Below are positions 45,369 through 57,354 of a DNA stretch of 64,000 nucleotides, piece after piece. Position 1 is the stretch's first letter; the number at the start of each line of letters is the position of its first letter. The translations under genes and the position numbers were made by a program. The DNA comes from Pseudopithomyces maydicus (lineage: Eukaryota > Ascomycota > Dothideomycetes > Pleosporales > Didymosphaeriaceae): NCBI GenBank assembly GCA_026873275.1, contig JANTUC010000004.1:2294001-2358000 (forward strand). The letters run 5' to 3'. The notes under the pieces are model-generated. The model saw only the letters and a list, made by a program, of their open reading frames with translations, had not been told where the DNA came from and did not search any database.

Positions 45369-47146
45369 TCACGCAGCCACGCCTTCGGGCCCACTCTCGC
45401 TTGCCGGGGTTGGAACTTCCGAACTGCTGTCTTCTGCATCGTTCCGTAGCTCATATGCCAGCTCGAAACATTCTTCGAGAAGCTGCGTTACGCTTCCCTG
45501 GCCATCGGGTATGTCGTCGCCGACCACAAACTTGCCGTCAACACGCATATTGTCGATGGAATTCAACTGGTATACTGTCAGTGTAGTTCATCAGGCCGCC
45601 GAAACAACGCACCTTCATGCTGTAGGGATACAGCTCCCGCGGAGATGAAACACCTCCAAGTTTCTTCACCTCTAGAAGGCACTTTCGTAGAGTCGTGAGC
45701 TGATTATAAATGGGCAGAAGAGCTTCGGAAACAGGCTCTGATGATACTATCAACTGGAAGATCAATGCGTAGCTCTTGCGCAAAAGGTAGAGCAGGGTCC
45801 TCTGCTCATAAAGCTCTGATGGGCGGCCCAACGCATCAATAAAATTGCCATCGACTCGTGCTTCGTCGATCCTGTCAAGTTGTCGTTGGTAGTTCCATAA
45901 ATCTGTCTCGCGAAGAGACCATGCCTGAGTGAGAGAGAGCTTCTCCAATTTATTCCGGATGCCCAATAATTTATCGTAGATCTCCTGGAACGCTGGCGCA
46001 ATCCTGCCTTTTCTTTCCTTCATCAAATTGCACCACAGGAAGTTCCGTCGTAGAAGCGTTTCAATGAGGTCCTTGGCTGCCGGTGCAGGTTCAGGGTGCT
46101 CCCGGGTAAACTGTAGCTTCTCCACCATCTCCGCCAGCTTGTCTTCTTTGGTTTCCGATTCTTCAGAAAACGCATGGATTCCGTATGGTCGGAGTTCTGT
46201 TTGGAGTTCCTTGAGCTGAAGCATAAAGCTGTCGACCTCTTCTTCGGGAAATTTGGACCTGATGTTGCAGGCGCAGAGTGATCGCAGGATAGAAACCAAC
46301 TTCTCGTTCTTTGGGCTCAGGTCTGGAGTCAGATGGGAATGCACAAGCTCTAGTCTGGATATTGTCTCCTCGCAAACTTGGATTCGCGCCTCCAGGAGCG
46401 TTAATAGGGAAGGGGTGTATGTGTCCTTTCCCCGGTCCATGTAGCGTCGTGCGTTGTGCAGCATTTGGCTAATTGCTTCCAGGTCTTTTGCCGAATAGAA
46501 GTGAGCTTCTTCAAGATGATCAAGTAATCGCTGCACTCTGTCAGCGGGTGCCACCATACTGTCGATGCATCATTAGTTGAGCATGATTGACAGCCCGATA
46601 CTATGGAAAACCAATCAGGCGGAGATACTATCGGGAGACTATTTCTGACACGGCAAAACCGCGTCGGGACTGGCGACTTCATTCGCAGTTGGGTGCATAT
46701 AGCTAGCTTACCTTGACAGTTGATATGACTGAATACCTGTTCGAAATGAGCAAATGAAGATCAAGCATATTGTTCGGGGTTCATACACAGCGGGAGCTTC
46801 ATGGTTTTTTCCTATCGTCATGTAGGCGAGCGATACAAGCTGGAAGCAGTCGTCGAGGACGGTGTCCACTGCGAATAATTGCATTGGTAAGCATGTTGCC
46901 CCTCGACGGGGTTGCAGTTCATCGCCCACCTCTGTTTTGCTCAAGGCGTTTCGTCGTTCGGATCTCATTGAGTATTTCAACCTGCTCAATAACTTGATCG
47001 TAAAGGCCAATGACATCCTGGCTCTTGACATATGTGGAACGGTCCTGCTTTAGCAACTCGAGATTTGTCCTCACAGCAAGCAGTTTGTCGAGAATGGGCT
47101 GCTCCTTCGGGTCCAACGGAATGCGCGGTGCTGGCGAGTCCGTCAT
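45369..47146 (-). CDS. DUF2408 / UPF0662 family protein
   Basis: Conserved fungal protein of unknown function, likely cytosolic and all-helical. Exons on the minus strand: 47146-46930, 46868-46787, 46736-46712, 46530-45613 and 45566-45369; introns 61, 50, 181 and 46 nt; 479 residues, all phases agree. The third exon is only 25 nt (YSVISTVK) and is supported because the family reads EAPAxYxxxSTxKRLLDHL across three exons. Other conserved parts: LDKLLAVRTNLELLKQ, WCNLMKERKGRIAPAFQEIY, VDGNFIDALGRPSELYEQR and LNSIDNMRVDGKFVVGDD. It diverges from the ribosomal P1 gene with 311 bp between starts. Confidence 0.9.
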
Positions 47147-47457
47147 ATTGGCTGCAGCTGTCGTGATTTACGGTGCTGAAGACGCGGGATAGGCTGTGCA
47201 CTGAACAAAGTAGGTGAGGCGATTCAGTGTTGAAGTGGACCGGCCGTTCGGGAAACTGCATGTCCAGCTTGAGGGGAAGGCACTTGTGACGTTGGTCGCC
47301 CCGCAAGTCACGTGCACCGCCCTTCGCTCGGCGTCTCGCTTATTTTGCGCCGACGCACCACGAGCCAACCTCCACAAAGCCGACCTGAATTATACTCAGC
47401 ATCCAACACCTCGTCCGGCACATCACCACACACGACAACCACCGACCCTCAGTCGCC
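47147..47457. promoter_or_regulatory. Divergent promoter: DUF2408 gene / ribosomal P1
   Basis: 311 bp between start codons, with a CCAACACC/CACCACACAC-rich leader before P1. No named element is claimed. Confidence 0.45.
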
Positions 47458-47949
47458 ATGTCTAACGCCGAGCTCGCCTCTTCCTACGCTGCCCTCATCC
47501 TCGCGGATGACGGCGTCGACATCACTGTACGGGCCGCCGCGCAATTGAAGTTGGGCTGGAGATACTAATGTGCGCAGGCCGACAAGCTTCAGTCCCTGAT
47601 CAAGGCCGCCAAGATCGAAGATGTTGAGCCCATCTGGACATCGCTGTTCGCCAAGGTGCGCACAATCGCAAATGCAAAATAGTCAAAAGAGTGTTTCTGA
47701 TCTGGGATAGGCTCTCGAGGGCAAGGACGTCAAGGACCTGCTTCTGAACGTCGGCTCAGGCGGCGGTGCTGCCCCCGCTGCCGGTGGTGCTGCCCCCGCT
47801 GCTGGTGGCGCCGCAGAGGCCGAGGAGGCTGCTGCACCCAAGGAGGAGGGTATGTCACTCACGCTCGATTCCAGCATTGTTCAGACACTGACATCGTCAC
47901 AGAGAAGGAGGAGTCCGACGACGACATGGGTTTCGGTCTCTTCGACTAA
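47458..47949 (+). CDS. 60S acidic ribosomal protein P1
   Basis: Stalk protein of the large ribosomal subunit that recruits elongation factors. Four exons: 47458-47526, 47578-47655, 47711-47849 and 47903-47949; introns 51, 55 and 53 nt; 110 residues. The N-terminal helical domain (MSNAELASSYAALILADDGV; LQSLIKAAKIEDVEPIWTSL) is of the P1 and not the P2 type. It is followed by an Ala/Gly-Pro hinge (GGAAPAAGGAAPAAGG) and the invariant acidic tail EKEESDDDMGFGLFD. Codon use is strongly biased, in line with high expression. Confidence 0.97.
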
Positions 47950-48435
47950 GCGCCTTACCCTTTCTTTTCCTTCGCCATTTGCCTTTGTCGGGGTTTTCAA
48001 AACGGATCAGCGGACGGATTCATGCATATTCCCAACTTTGGGGCAGACATGCCTCGACCGTCTGTGTATTGGCATATCACCCGGGGAGAATATATGACGG
48101 CGTCATGAGATATGTAAAGGTGGCAGGGCTTCAATGAACAACTTCGAAAAGTGCAAAATTATGTTGTGGCAGCGTGATGTCGAGGCACCACTGCGGGATT
48201 TAGCTTGACTGATTACCAGGTTCACTTCAGGTCAACAATCTTCGACACACCGCTTTTACCGAGTACTCGACCGTTCTGGAGGAGCACAGTTACAAAGAGA
48301 CAACGATTACAGAAGCTACCGAAGGCAATTCGTCAGATGATATGGAAATAAAGATAAAGCTTCGGGCTTATATTAAAGAGTAGGTTCACTGTACAGAGCG
48401 GACGCGTCCTTCAAACTGCTGGCCTTTCGGATACT
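47950..48435. other. Convergent intergenic region
   Basis: 3' ends of P1 and the aldo-keto reductase. Nothing else recognised. Confidence 0.5.
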
Positions 48436-49458
48436 TTACAAAGGAGGGGTATCCGCAAAGGTATAACCCATGAATGACTCCATGTACCTTGTGCCTGCTG
48501 CCACATCCGCCGCTTCCACCGCCTTGCGAATTTCCTGTTCCTCTTCTTTACTAAGGCTGACGGACAGGGCACCTACGTTCTCCTTCAACCTCTCCAATCT
48601 TTGCGTTCCAGGTATCGGAAAGATGTCGTTGCCCTGTGCCAGCAGCCAAGCGAGGACCAACTGCCCTGTTGCCACACCCTTCTTCTTCGCCAGCTCAGCG
48701 AACTGATCGACGAGCTTCAAGTTCTTCGGGAAGTTCTCCTTGGAAAACCTGGGCGCGAACTTTCTAAAGTCACCCTCTTCAAAGTCATCAGGAGACTTGT
48801 ATGCACCAGTGAACATCCCACGGCTTAACGGCGAATACCCAACTATCGCAACGCCCAACTCACGGGCAGTGCGCAATAGATCCACTTCATCCGATTCGAT
48901 ATCAAGTGCGAACGGATGATACTCCACCTGCACTGCCGTAATTGGGTGCACGGCGTGTGCCCTTCTCAAGCTCTCGGCGGAACATTCGCTGATTCCCAGA
49001 TACTTGATTTTTCCCTCATTCTTCAATTCAACCATCGCCTGGATGGTCTTTTCAATAGGCGTCTCCTTATCCAATCTGTGTATGTAGTACAGATCAATAC
49101 TCGGTAGCCCCAGCCTCTCCAAACTCCTGTTGCAGGCTTGTTTGGCGTACTCTGGTGTAGAATCGACCTTGAATGTGCCGTCATGCATCCCGCGATTCGC
49201 GAATTTTGTAGCAAGAAAGACGTCATTGCGCTTTGAGGGGTTGGCTTCAAACCATTTCTTCAGTAGGTCCTCACTATCGCCGTACATGTCGGCGGTGTCC
49301 CAGAAGCGCTCGCCCATCTCGTAGGCGGCGTCAAGGAGCGCAAGGCGCTCTGGATCCGGCTTGGCCGTGCCGTAGAAGACGGAGAGACCCATGAGACCCA
49401 ACCCCAAGCGAGGAACTTGGGGACCGTTTCGACCCAGAGGAGCAGTTGGAAGTGACAT
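48436..49458 (-). CDS. Aldo-keto reductase
   Basis: NADPH-dependent carbonyl reductase with a TIM-barrel; it is closest in layout to the AKR8/AKR13-like fungal group (YakC or pyridoxal reductase-like), substrate unknown. Single exon, 340 residues from the ATG at 49458. The catalytic tetrad is present: Asp54 and Tyr59 in FWDTADMYG, Lys85 in LATKFAN and His127 in DLYYIHRLD. The cofactor region is IPGTQRLERLKENVGA near the C-terminus. The N-terminus begins with the barrel lid strand PLGRNGPQVPRLGLG, so no targeting signal is likely. Confidence 0.94.
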   Translation of the reverse strand: MSLPTAPLGRNGPQVPRLGLGLMGLSVFYGTAKPDPERLALLDAAYEMGERFWDTADMYGDSEDLLKKWFEANPSKRNDVFLATKFANRGMHDGTFKVDSTPEYAKQACNRSLERLGLPSIDLYYIHRLDKETPIEKTIQAMVELKNEGKIKYLGISECSAESLRRAHAVHPITAVQVEYHPFALDIESDEVDLLRTARELGVAIVGYSPLSRGMFTGAYKSPDDFEEGDFRKFAPRFSKENFPKNLKLVDQFAELAKKKGVATGQLVLAWLLAQGNDIFPIPGTQRLERLKENVGALSVSLSKEEEQEIRKAVEAADVAAGTRYMESFMGYTFADTPPL

Positions 49459-51198
49459 GGCGTTGATGTTCGGGTGAGGTGCAGAGGACGTTGTTGGCAA
49501 GAGTGAACAAAGGATGGTATTTTTGTGTACCGGTCAAAGTCTGGCGATTTGGTTGTGAAAAACCGTCATACACTTCAATGGGCGCTTTATACTTTGCGTA
49601 CACACGGATTTTGTGTATACGCCGTGTATCTACGTAATTGCCTTGCACCTGCGCTAGTCTACCGTACCATGTTTAGTCCGGACCACTCTATCTCCGGAAT
49701 GTTTTCGGCTTAGCGATCCAGTATCGGAACGTTCCCCGAAGCATCATGACCTGCATTACTGTTGTACGTATGGCCAAGAAAACCGACTCTGTTATTGCAA
49801 AGAAATTCAAGCGCTAAGTATCTGAACAGGACAACGCTACGGTCTGTTTCGCATGTCTACTTTACCCAAATGAGCCGGGGGGGGGGGTGCAAGAAGCTCA
49901 CGTTATTGGCGACTGCTTACATCGCCCGGACGGGGATATCTAATATGTCCGGTGTATACAGGGGACTGCAACATATAGGCGATAGAACATGGGTCTTGTA
50001 AATGCATGTGTGTGTCTCCGAGAAACTTGAAAATAATGATTGGTGTTTTAGAATTCATAACATGCGTGATCTTGACAAATTACATCTCTATTTAACTGAT
50101 ATAAATTGTATATACTGTAGAAGATGTACGTAAAAGATTCTTGAGCATCAATCTTACCAAGGTTATTCCGATGACAGACAGTAACAGCAATGTGTTTTCC
50201 TTACACATTCTACAAAAGGGTCCACACGCTGTCTCTTACACCCAGCTGCTTTCACCTTCTGGGGGTGTTTGTTATTCTGTAATCTCCGCACTGTATTTAT
50301 CAGCTTTACAGTGTTCTGACACCCAAGCCTGGGCCAAGTCGGAATACGACAGCATGATTACAGCATCGTTTGAGCGCCACAAGATATATTATAAGTGAAT
50401 ATCTTGAGCAAGCTCATGTGGAATTTACTAGAAGATTATTTGTAAGGATGATTACAATAACAATCAATGCACACGAGTTCAGAAACACTGCGCGGAGGCT
50501 TCTCTCTCATGTCACTACGTCTTCTCGTCCAGCAAACTATAGCAGGAGTCGCGAGGCAGCCCATAACTTTCTTATTGTTTCATGGCTATATTTATATGTC
50601 TCAATCCAATCCTTAGGTATGAGAAACTTGTTGGCCCGAGTAGTAAATATAATGAATAGCCGCATCAGTTTTAGTAGCGAGATTGCAAGCAGACAACCGT
50701 TCCAACATGCCGTCTAAGTTAAATCAGAAGGTTGAAACGCACTGGATCAAGATGTATCTCTATGGCTCAAAAGGAACAAGGAAGATTTTGTTCCTACGAG
50801 ATTTCGTTTATTCAGACATAGCTCCGTCTGTAACTAGCAGTAAGTAAAGGCATTGTGCTATATATCTTTATGGTGTCGGAATGTATTTGTTTTCTTTGCC
50901 CAGGAATTGTTCTAGTAATCTGATGGTATGATTCTGGATCAATACTGCGTATGGTGCGAGCCTTACCTGGGTAGGTACCTTGGTACTCAGCGAATGGATC
51001 CATTTGTTAGATATCACGTGACATGTCTTATATAATAGCGCATGACGTCGCTACCTTCCAGTCTTGAAATGCGAAACTACCCGATTCGCCTCCACCACGA
51101 TTTACATCACGACTGAAGGTACATACTTCAGCGTCTCAGCTAGAGGCATCGGATAGTTTTATGATTAACTAGAAAAACTAATTTTCTCTAGTTGCAGT
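49459..51198. other. 1.7-kb gene-free region
   Basis: AT-rich, between two diverging genes. It contains an 11-G homopolymer (about 49877-49887). No gene or RNA recognised. Confidence 0.5.
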
Positions 51199-51984
51199 AT
51201 GGCCGCCGTGATAAAAGACCTCAAGCCGTTGAATCTCAGGCCGGTGCGCCATTCGGATCCGTACTCGCTGCCCCTAGGAGACGAACGGATACATCTTTTA
51301 CTTTGTGCTACTGGCTCAGTTGCTACGATCAAAATCCCGAATATAGTGCGGGCATTGTCACGACACACGAATTTATCCGTTCGTCTCATATTCACCGAAG
51401 CTGCGAAAAATTTCCTACAAGGGCAGAGCGAGGAGCAGCCTTCAATAGAAGAAATAGAGGCTTTGCCGAACGTAGACGGCGTGTATTTTGATGAGGACGA
51501 GTGGAGTGAACCTTGGGTGCGGGGAAATAAAATTCTGCACATTGAACTGAGACGTTGGGCCGATATCATGGTCATCGCGCCACTTAGCGCAGATTCGCTG
51601 GCTAAGATCACTCAGGGCTGGTCAGATAATCTCTTGCTTTCCGTTGTACGTGCATGGGATACAACGGGTGAATTAGACCCGGTACGAGACCTGGTTAGCT
51701 TCAACATTGATTCGACAAAGAAACCCAGGACGAAGCAAATACTGGTAGCCCCGTCGATGAATACAGCGATGTGGTTGCAACCGATCACGAAGAAGCAAGT
51801 GGACGTATTACATGAAGAGTGGGGCACCAAAAATGGCGGATGGTTCGAAGTGCTTCTGCCGATGGAGAAGCAACTCGCATGTGGCGATGTGGGAGGCGGC
51901 GCTATGAAGGATTGGAAAGAGATTGTAGAAGTCATCGAGGATAGATTGGGGCTGATTAACGAAGGCAATCCTATACTCGGCTGA
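51199..51984 (+). CDS. Phosphopantothenoylcysteine decarboxylase (HAL3-like flavoprotein)
   Basis: FMN enzyme of coenzyme A synthesis that decarboxylates 4'-phosphopantothenoylcysteine; fungal members can also inhibit PP1-type phosphatases. Single exon, 261 residues. The flavoprotein fold starts IHLLLCATGSVATIKIPNIV. The catalytic His114 is in KILHIELRRWAD, the substrate-binding Asn is in VAPSMNTAMW, and the reactive Cys is in QLACGDVGGGAM. It lacks the long acidic tail of yeast Hal3/Vhs3, so a plain decarboxylase role is more likely. It is convergent with the DUF1749 gene, with only 65 bp between stops. Confidence 0.94.
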   Translation: MAAVIKDLKPLNLRPVRHSDPYSLPLGDERIHLLLCATGSVATIKIPNIVRALSRHTNLSVRLIFTEAAKNFLQGQSEEQPSIEEIEALPNVDGVYFDEDEWSEPWVRGNKILHIELRRWADIMVIAPLSADSLAKITQGWSDNLLLSVVRAWDTTGELDPVRDLVSFNIDSTKKPRTKQILVAPSMNTAMWLQPITKKQVDVLHEEWGTKNGGWFEVLLPMEKQLACGDVGGGAMKDWKEIVEVIEDRLGLINEGNPILG

Positions 51985-52049
51985 TGGCATATCATGCTCA
52001 GAATTTTCTGATCTCTTCAATTGTTTCGACTTCGTGTGGAGCATTGGTG

Positions 52050-53097
52050 CTAGCCAACCAAGGCCTCGACAAAATGCATAATAGTTTCACTGACATATTC
52101 TTGAGCACCAGGGTCTGAGATGGAATGGTCGCAATCGGGAACGAAGGTCGTCAACTTGCTGACCCTACCTGCAGGGCAGGCCTGGACCCATCGCCCCAAT
52201 AGTTCTTTTCTATCAACCGTAGGCGGAACCAATTCGTCTTTTTCTCCGGGGAGGAAAAGTATAGGTTTGTCGACGCGGCCGAATTTAGTTTTGATAGACG
52301 CATCATCAAGGTCCGCAGAGAAATAATCATCGTCTCCACCTTTGGCTGCGATCGAATACCAACGATACGCCGTGATAGGAGATTGGAAAACTTCACCACA
52401 GGGTAAGAAATTAGTAGGGTTCAGGAAGAGCAGGGGGCTTGCAGTTACGGCTTTCTCCCCGGGGAAACCCAACAAGCTTATCAGACGTACCAGGTGGGAT
52501 AAGTGAAACAGGCATGGCGTCTTTTTCTTTGCCGTCAGCTATCATCTCTTGCGCACATTGAACAGTTTTCTTCAGCTCTTCTGGAGACATCATTAAACTC
52601 GCAGTCTCCCGGTCTGAGACTGGGTTCAAAAGGATGTAGCCATCGACAGGTGGACTCTTGTGTTTCTCTCGGTCTGCGTATTCAAGACAGTCCTGGCATC
52701 CTACACAAGTTAAGTTGCGATAATTTTATGAAGTTACTAATGAAACGCTAATACCTGTTGACGATCCACAGAGGACGATCTTGTCCTTACCGAGCGTGCG
52801 GAGGTAGGCGACCAGCGCAGAGATGTCCTCAACGTCGTTTGCGAGACTGGAATACCCAAACCCGGTGTATGAGCTACGCATTCGCAATTCCCACACGCCG
52901 AATCGCTCCGCTTCCGTATCCTTCAACTTTCGCGCGATGACATTGACCGCAGGTCGACAATGAGGGCCTTCCGTAAGGCCGCCAATAAAGATCAATGCAT
53001 TCTTTGTTTGCCAAGTACTTCTCTCGTACGCGACCAGGTTGGGCGTTTTTGAGGGAACGTGGTGAACAACGACAGGGAACGGGTCAGCAGAAGCCAT
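52050..53097 (-). CDS. DUF1749 alpha/beta-hydrolase-fold protein (UPF0613)
   Basis: Conserved fungal hydrolase-fold protein without known substrate. Exons on the minus strand: 53097-52755, 52700-52491 and 52390-52050; introns 54 and 100 nt; 297 residues. Parts seen: NALIFIGGLTEGPHCRPAV (oxyanion loop), the nucleophile elbow IVLCGSSTGCQD with Ser split from Gly by intron 1, GYILLNPVSDRE, GGDDDYFSADLDD, ILFLPGEKDELVP (acid) and VPDCDHSIS (His). The acceptor of intron 2 was chosen (GTGAAG, with a TACTAAT branch) because it gives PPVFQSPITAYRWYS and keeps frame; an inner acceptor after GAGAAAG would also keep frame and add residues. Confidence 0.87.
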
Positions 53098-54214
53098 GAT
53101 TACTGCAGCCACCCACCGCAATCTTCGGCTTTTCTACCATTTGGAGGATCGCACGATTTTCCAGTCATCGGCACAACTTGTTCCGCCCCGTCTTCGCTTG
53201 TACATCGAATCCGCTTTAGAGAGGCGGTGCAAACTGCAAGTAGGTAGGAGGAAAGCTTGGCGTCTTTGCCAAGGCCTTGGTACGCTGATAATAGTACCTA
53301 CCGCACGACAGACACCTACTTACCTTTCCTAGGTAGCAACACAACGCGCCAAGTCATCCTCGTTCAGCTGTAGGTCAGCTTGTAGTGGGCCTGTCATCTC
53401 CTTTCGCCTTTCCATAATCAATCACCTTGAGACGGTCTTATGGGACCGTGACCTTGTTCTTGCAGTCAATTTTGCACTGCAAAGAAAAACTAATCATGAA
53501 AGAGTCAATTGACCAATTCGAATGCCGCTGTACGTGCGATACCAGCTTTAGGTCTCCAAAATTTGGCTCAAAGCGGTAACGCAATGTCGAAAGTGTGAAC
53601 AGCAAAGGCTAGACCGCATAGCTGTGGAAGCCTCAGATCCTTCTTGGGGCGTAGCGTGCTCTGACACACTGCCACTTCGGCCCCCACGGACTTGTTAATT
53701 GCCCTCTAACTTGGACTACAGGGAAGAAAGGTTCTGGCAAAGCATTCTGAAAATAATCATGTTCACTCCATGCACAATGATCTGGTGTATTTACTAATGC
53801 CGACTCGAATCAATCTCTACACCCAGATTCTCGCAACACAACACAGGAATACCATAGCACACCTGGGAACGCACGGATCGTCTTCTATCGTGCGTCGGCG
53901 TAATACGGCTTATCCTTTCTCCAACGCCTGGTCCTACTCAGCCCTCGCCGGTTGAGGCTCGTTTCTCGCTTAGAGCATTGGCGCTTCCTATTTGCATGTA
54001 TCTCCAGCTGTGAAGGATCTATGCCACCCAATTTATATAGCTCAGAATGTCCCCTTTGTTGGGGCACAGCGTGTAGCGTACCATCACTCGTGTGTTGTCA
54101 CTATCAGTGGCGATCTAATTCTACCTTTCCTCATTCGTTTCGACGATCGTTTCGTTTTACGAGCCTTGTTCTTTTTCCTTGCGCGTCCTTTTTTTTTAAT
54201 CTACTGATTGCATC
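53098..54214. other. Divergent intergenic region
   Basis: 1.1 kb between the DUF1749 gene (minus) and the S41 gene (plus). A T-rich leader with a T9-type run (54188-54197) precedes the latter. No gene recognised. Confidence 0.5.
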
Positions 54215-56475
54215 ATGTTCTCGAGAAGTCTGCTTCTGGCTGCGACAGTACTTGTTGCTGTCAAAAGCGAAGAGCAAGTCCACCCATGCGAATACATCGC
54301 CACATTATTATCCGAAGGTGCCTCAGCATTCCCAGCAGGCAAGGCTGATGAATGCTTGAACTCGGTACCTGTCAATAAAGAGGGTGACAAAAAGCTTATC
54401 GAGGAGCTCAAGATAGCATGGCAGTGGTACGGTGAAATGGCATGGCAGAAGAATCCGCCAGAGGGCTGGGTTTCGCTTGATATAATCGCCGAACTGGACA
54501 AGATCAAGGACAATCTGGACAATTTCGAAAGCGAATACAAAGTGCAGCAGGCCATAGAAGAAATAACGCAGAATACTGGCGATTGGAATCTTTATTACTG
54601 GCCGGATATCCTGCGAGTGTTCGGTTTTGAGAGAGATTTCAGTCTCGTGGCACTGTCTGACGATGGATTGGCTATACCGAAACTCTACGTTACATTCGAC
54701 GCATTGAAGGTTGCTGACGGTAACATTACCGAGGACAAGATCTCAGAAGTCACAAATATCAACGGCAAAGATGCATGGGCGTATTTGGAAAACCTTACTT
54801 CATACGAGGAATTCATGGATCTGGACGGTAGTCTTAACAATTTGCTGGCTACGGGCGACACTCTCAGTTCCGGCACCTTCATGTTTCCGCGTCGCTTCGA
54901 CGGCACTATGACGAACGTCACATTCGCCAACGGGACAGAAATTGAGTTCATGAATAGTGCTTGGACAAACCAGGACTTTACGGGCGTCAAGGACGGCGAG
55001 TCGTTCTACAGCAAATTCTGCACGGGCAAAGGGCTCGTAACCGAAGAGAGCAGCGTCGCCAGCGTGCGCGATAAATTTACCAGTCACTTCCCAGAGCCAG
55101 TCATCTCTGCCCAGAGTCGTGCTGTCGCTGGCTACTTCCTGGAAGGCGAGAATTATGATGATGTTGCCGTGCTCAAGGCCATCGCCTTCGATGCCGAGGG
55201 CGATGAATATGGGTTAGAATTCCAACAAGTTGTTTCCGACTTCCTCAAGAAATGCCAAGAGGAGGGAAAGAACCGACTCATCTTGGACCTACGGGAAAAC
55301 ACAAGTGGATCCACCCAGATTTTTGTAGACCTCTTCATGCAGCTCTTCCCTAACCGGCAACCATGGCAAGGCGGGAGGTTCAGGGCGACTCCTCATTTCA
55401 AGCTTATGGGCGACGCCTTCAACGAAATCCAAGACAACAAAGACATCGCAAAGTATTACAAAGAGATGTGGAACACAACTATTGAGAAGGATCTCAGATT
55501 TTGGGCGTATCCTCACTTCCTAGATGCACAAAACAATGACTGGGAGAACTGGGAACAGTTCAAAGGTCCAGAGCTCTTCAATGACGACCAGTTCACGCGT
55601 ACGATGAGGTACAATGTAAGTGACTGTTCCCTTCGAATTTGGAACCCGGACAACTAACCAATGCGGTGTAGTTTTCAAACGATGAAGTCATCTCCGTCCT
55701 CCAGGGAGGCTTCCAATTTACTGTCCCCTCTAGCCATGAGACGCCCTTTAACCACAGCAACATCGTCATGTTTACTGATGCCCTATGTGGTGCCGCCTGC
55801 GCTGGCCTTCATGAAGAACTGAAGAACAACGGCGGTATCAAATCCATCGTGGTTGGTGGGCGCGCTGAGGAGGGTTATATGTCCGCTGTCTCCGGAAGCA
55901 AGTCTGGCGAATCCATCTCTCTTCGAGACGGCATTGCTATGGCCGAACATCTACGCAATGTCTCACGAAAATTCGACCTCAAGAGCTACCCGGCCGACGA
56001 AGCCACATTGGACGAGTTTATCGACATGCCGGAGCTGAAGACCCGTGCCAATGGTGGCGAATCGGTGTGGTTTCCAATTCAGGCGAACATGCGCAAGGGT
56101 GACAAGACGTCGACGCCGCTGAACTTTGTCGAAGATGTGGCGGATTGCAGGATCTTCTATACGCATGAGAGTTTTGCGAATGCCGAAACGGCTTGGAAGC
56201 AGGTGTGGGATGCATTCTTAGAGCCAGAGAAGAAGTGTGTCAAGGGCTCAACAGGGCACAACACCTCTATCAGCGGAGGCTTCGTTCCATATGGACCGTG
56301 GAAGTTGAAGGATGAGGATCTACCAGTGCCTCAGGATAAGCAAGCAGACAAGACAGGCAGCGCAGCTCCCGCAGCTTCTTCGAAGCCCGCCGACTTTGAG
56401 GGAGCCGGAAGCAAGATGAGTGCATCGATCGCTGCTCTTCTCGTCACGGTGGTTGGTATGATGATCCAGTTTTGA
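54215..56475 (+). CDS. GPI-anchored peptidase S41 family protein, nucleophile apparently lost
   Basis: Secreted fungal S41 (CPAF-like) family protein. Exons 54215-55615 and 55672-56475, 56-nt intron, 734 residues. Signal peptide MFSRSLLLAATVLVAVKS; N-terminal CPAF-like region (VHPCEYIATLLSEG, WVSLDIIAELDKI); PDZ-like middle; catalytic core with NRLILDLRENTSGSTQIFVD and IVMFTDALCGAACAGL (about 498-513). In active relatives the second block reads TDGxCxSTC; here Ala508 sits at the Ser position. The C-terminus has a low-complexity spacer (AAPAASSKPADFEGAG) and a hydrophobic GPI signal (ASIAALLVTVVGMMIQF). It may be a non-catalytic surface protein. Confidence 0.88.
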
Positions 56476-56805
56476 GGATGGGTTGTATGAAGTTAGAATG
56501 CAATGTGGCATGTATGATATGATACCCTAATACAATCAAGCGATTTCTTGTTTTAATCTTTGATCCCGATTGTCGTAACATGTGTACCAGTGCCACCGTT
56601 TAGATATCTTTTCCTTGGCATATTAGGCAGGCAAGCACTAGAAAAGGGTGGGTAGAGTCGTTGTCCTCACCTGGAGCCCTCACAACAATACATGTGATTA
56701 TTGCAAACGTGGGCACCAAACATGGAAGCAGCTCGCCCTTCACAGATAACGAGACAATATCTGTAGCCTTTCTCATGAACGAAGCTTACCCGCAAACCAT
56801 CAACC
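56476..56805. other. Intergenic region
   Basis: 330 bp between two plus-strand genes. Nothing recognised. Confidence 0.5.
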
Positions 56806-57354
56806 ATGAGCGACGACAATACACGTTACTTCGTCATCAGGCGAACCTACACCGGGACTGGCACAGTTCCTCTGGAATCCGATTCTTACCGTCAGCCCCG
56901 TACCTTGATTAAGAACTTACTGCCTCGTTCCTCCAGCGTGTCGGCCAGATTGACATGGCATTTACCGGCGTCTGCACCCTCCGTTCTCCCGCGTCGAACA
57001 CTGTCTCACGTTTTCACAGTCTCTTGGCCGCCGTGCGATGAGTACGAGCAAGCACACGCCAAGATGGTCCAACTCTTCGGCGCCGACCTGTCAACCAACA
57101 CGCCGATTCTACAAAACATGATGGGAACGCTATCAGGCGGGAAAGGTATACATGTTCTGGATCCGACACTGGAGAAGGTGAAGAAGGTGGGGGTTTCGCA
57201 GGGAAGGGAGAATGTAGAGGCAACTTGGTGGAATGTTGTGAGCGTGGATATGGAAGCCGTGAAGGATAACAAAGAGCTTGACGAGGAGTGGGAGGATGGC
57301 GCAGAGTTGGGAAAGGTTGACTGGATACTGGAAATGGCCCAGGGTGGAAAGTAG
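56806..57354 (+). CDS. Orphan protein, 182 residues
   Basis: Not recognised. Single open frame with the start in good context (ACCATGAGC). N-terminal half is Ser/Arg/Leu-rich (LLPRSSSVSARLTWHLP), the C-terminal half is acidic with an amphipathic look (HAKMVQLFGADLSTNTPILQ; NKELDEEWEDGAELGKVDW). No signal peptide or membrane span. The C-terminal half has the better coding character, so the N-terminus could instead come from another exon. Confidence 0.6.
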   Translation: MSDDNTRYFVIRRTYTGTGTVPLESDSYRQPRTLIKNLLPRSSSVSARLTWHLPASAPSVLPRRTLSHVFTVSWPPCDEYEQAHAKMVQLFGADLSTNTPILQNMMGTLSGGKGIHVLDPTLEKVKKVGVSQGRENVEATWWNVVSVDMEAVKDNKELDEEWEDGAELGKVDWILEMAQGGK

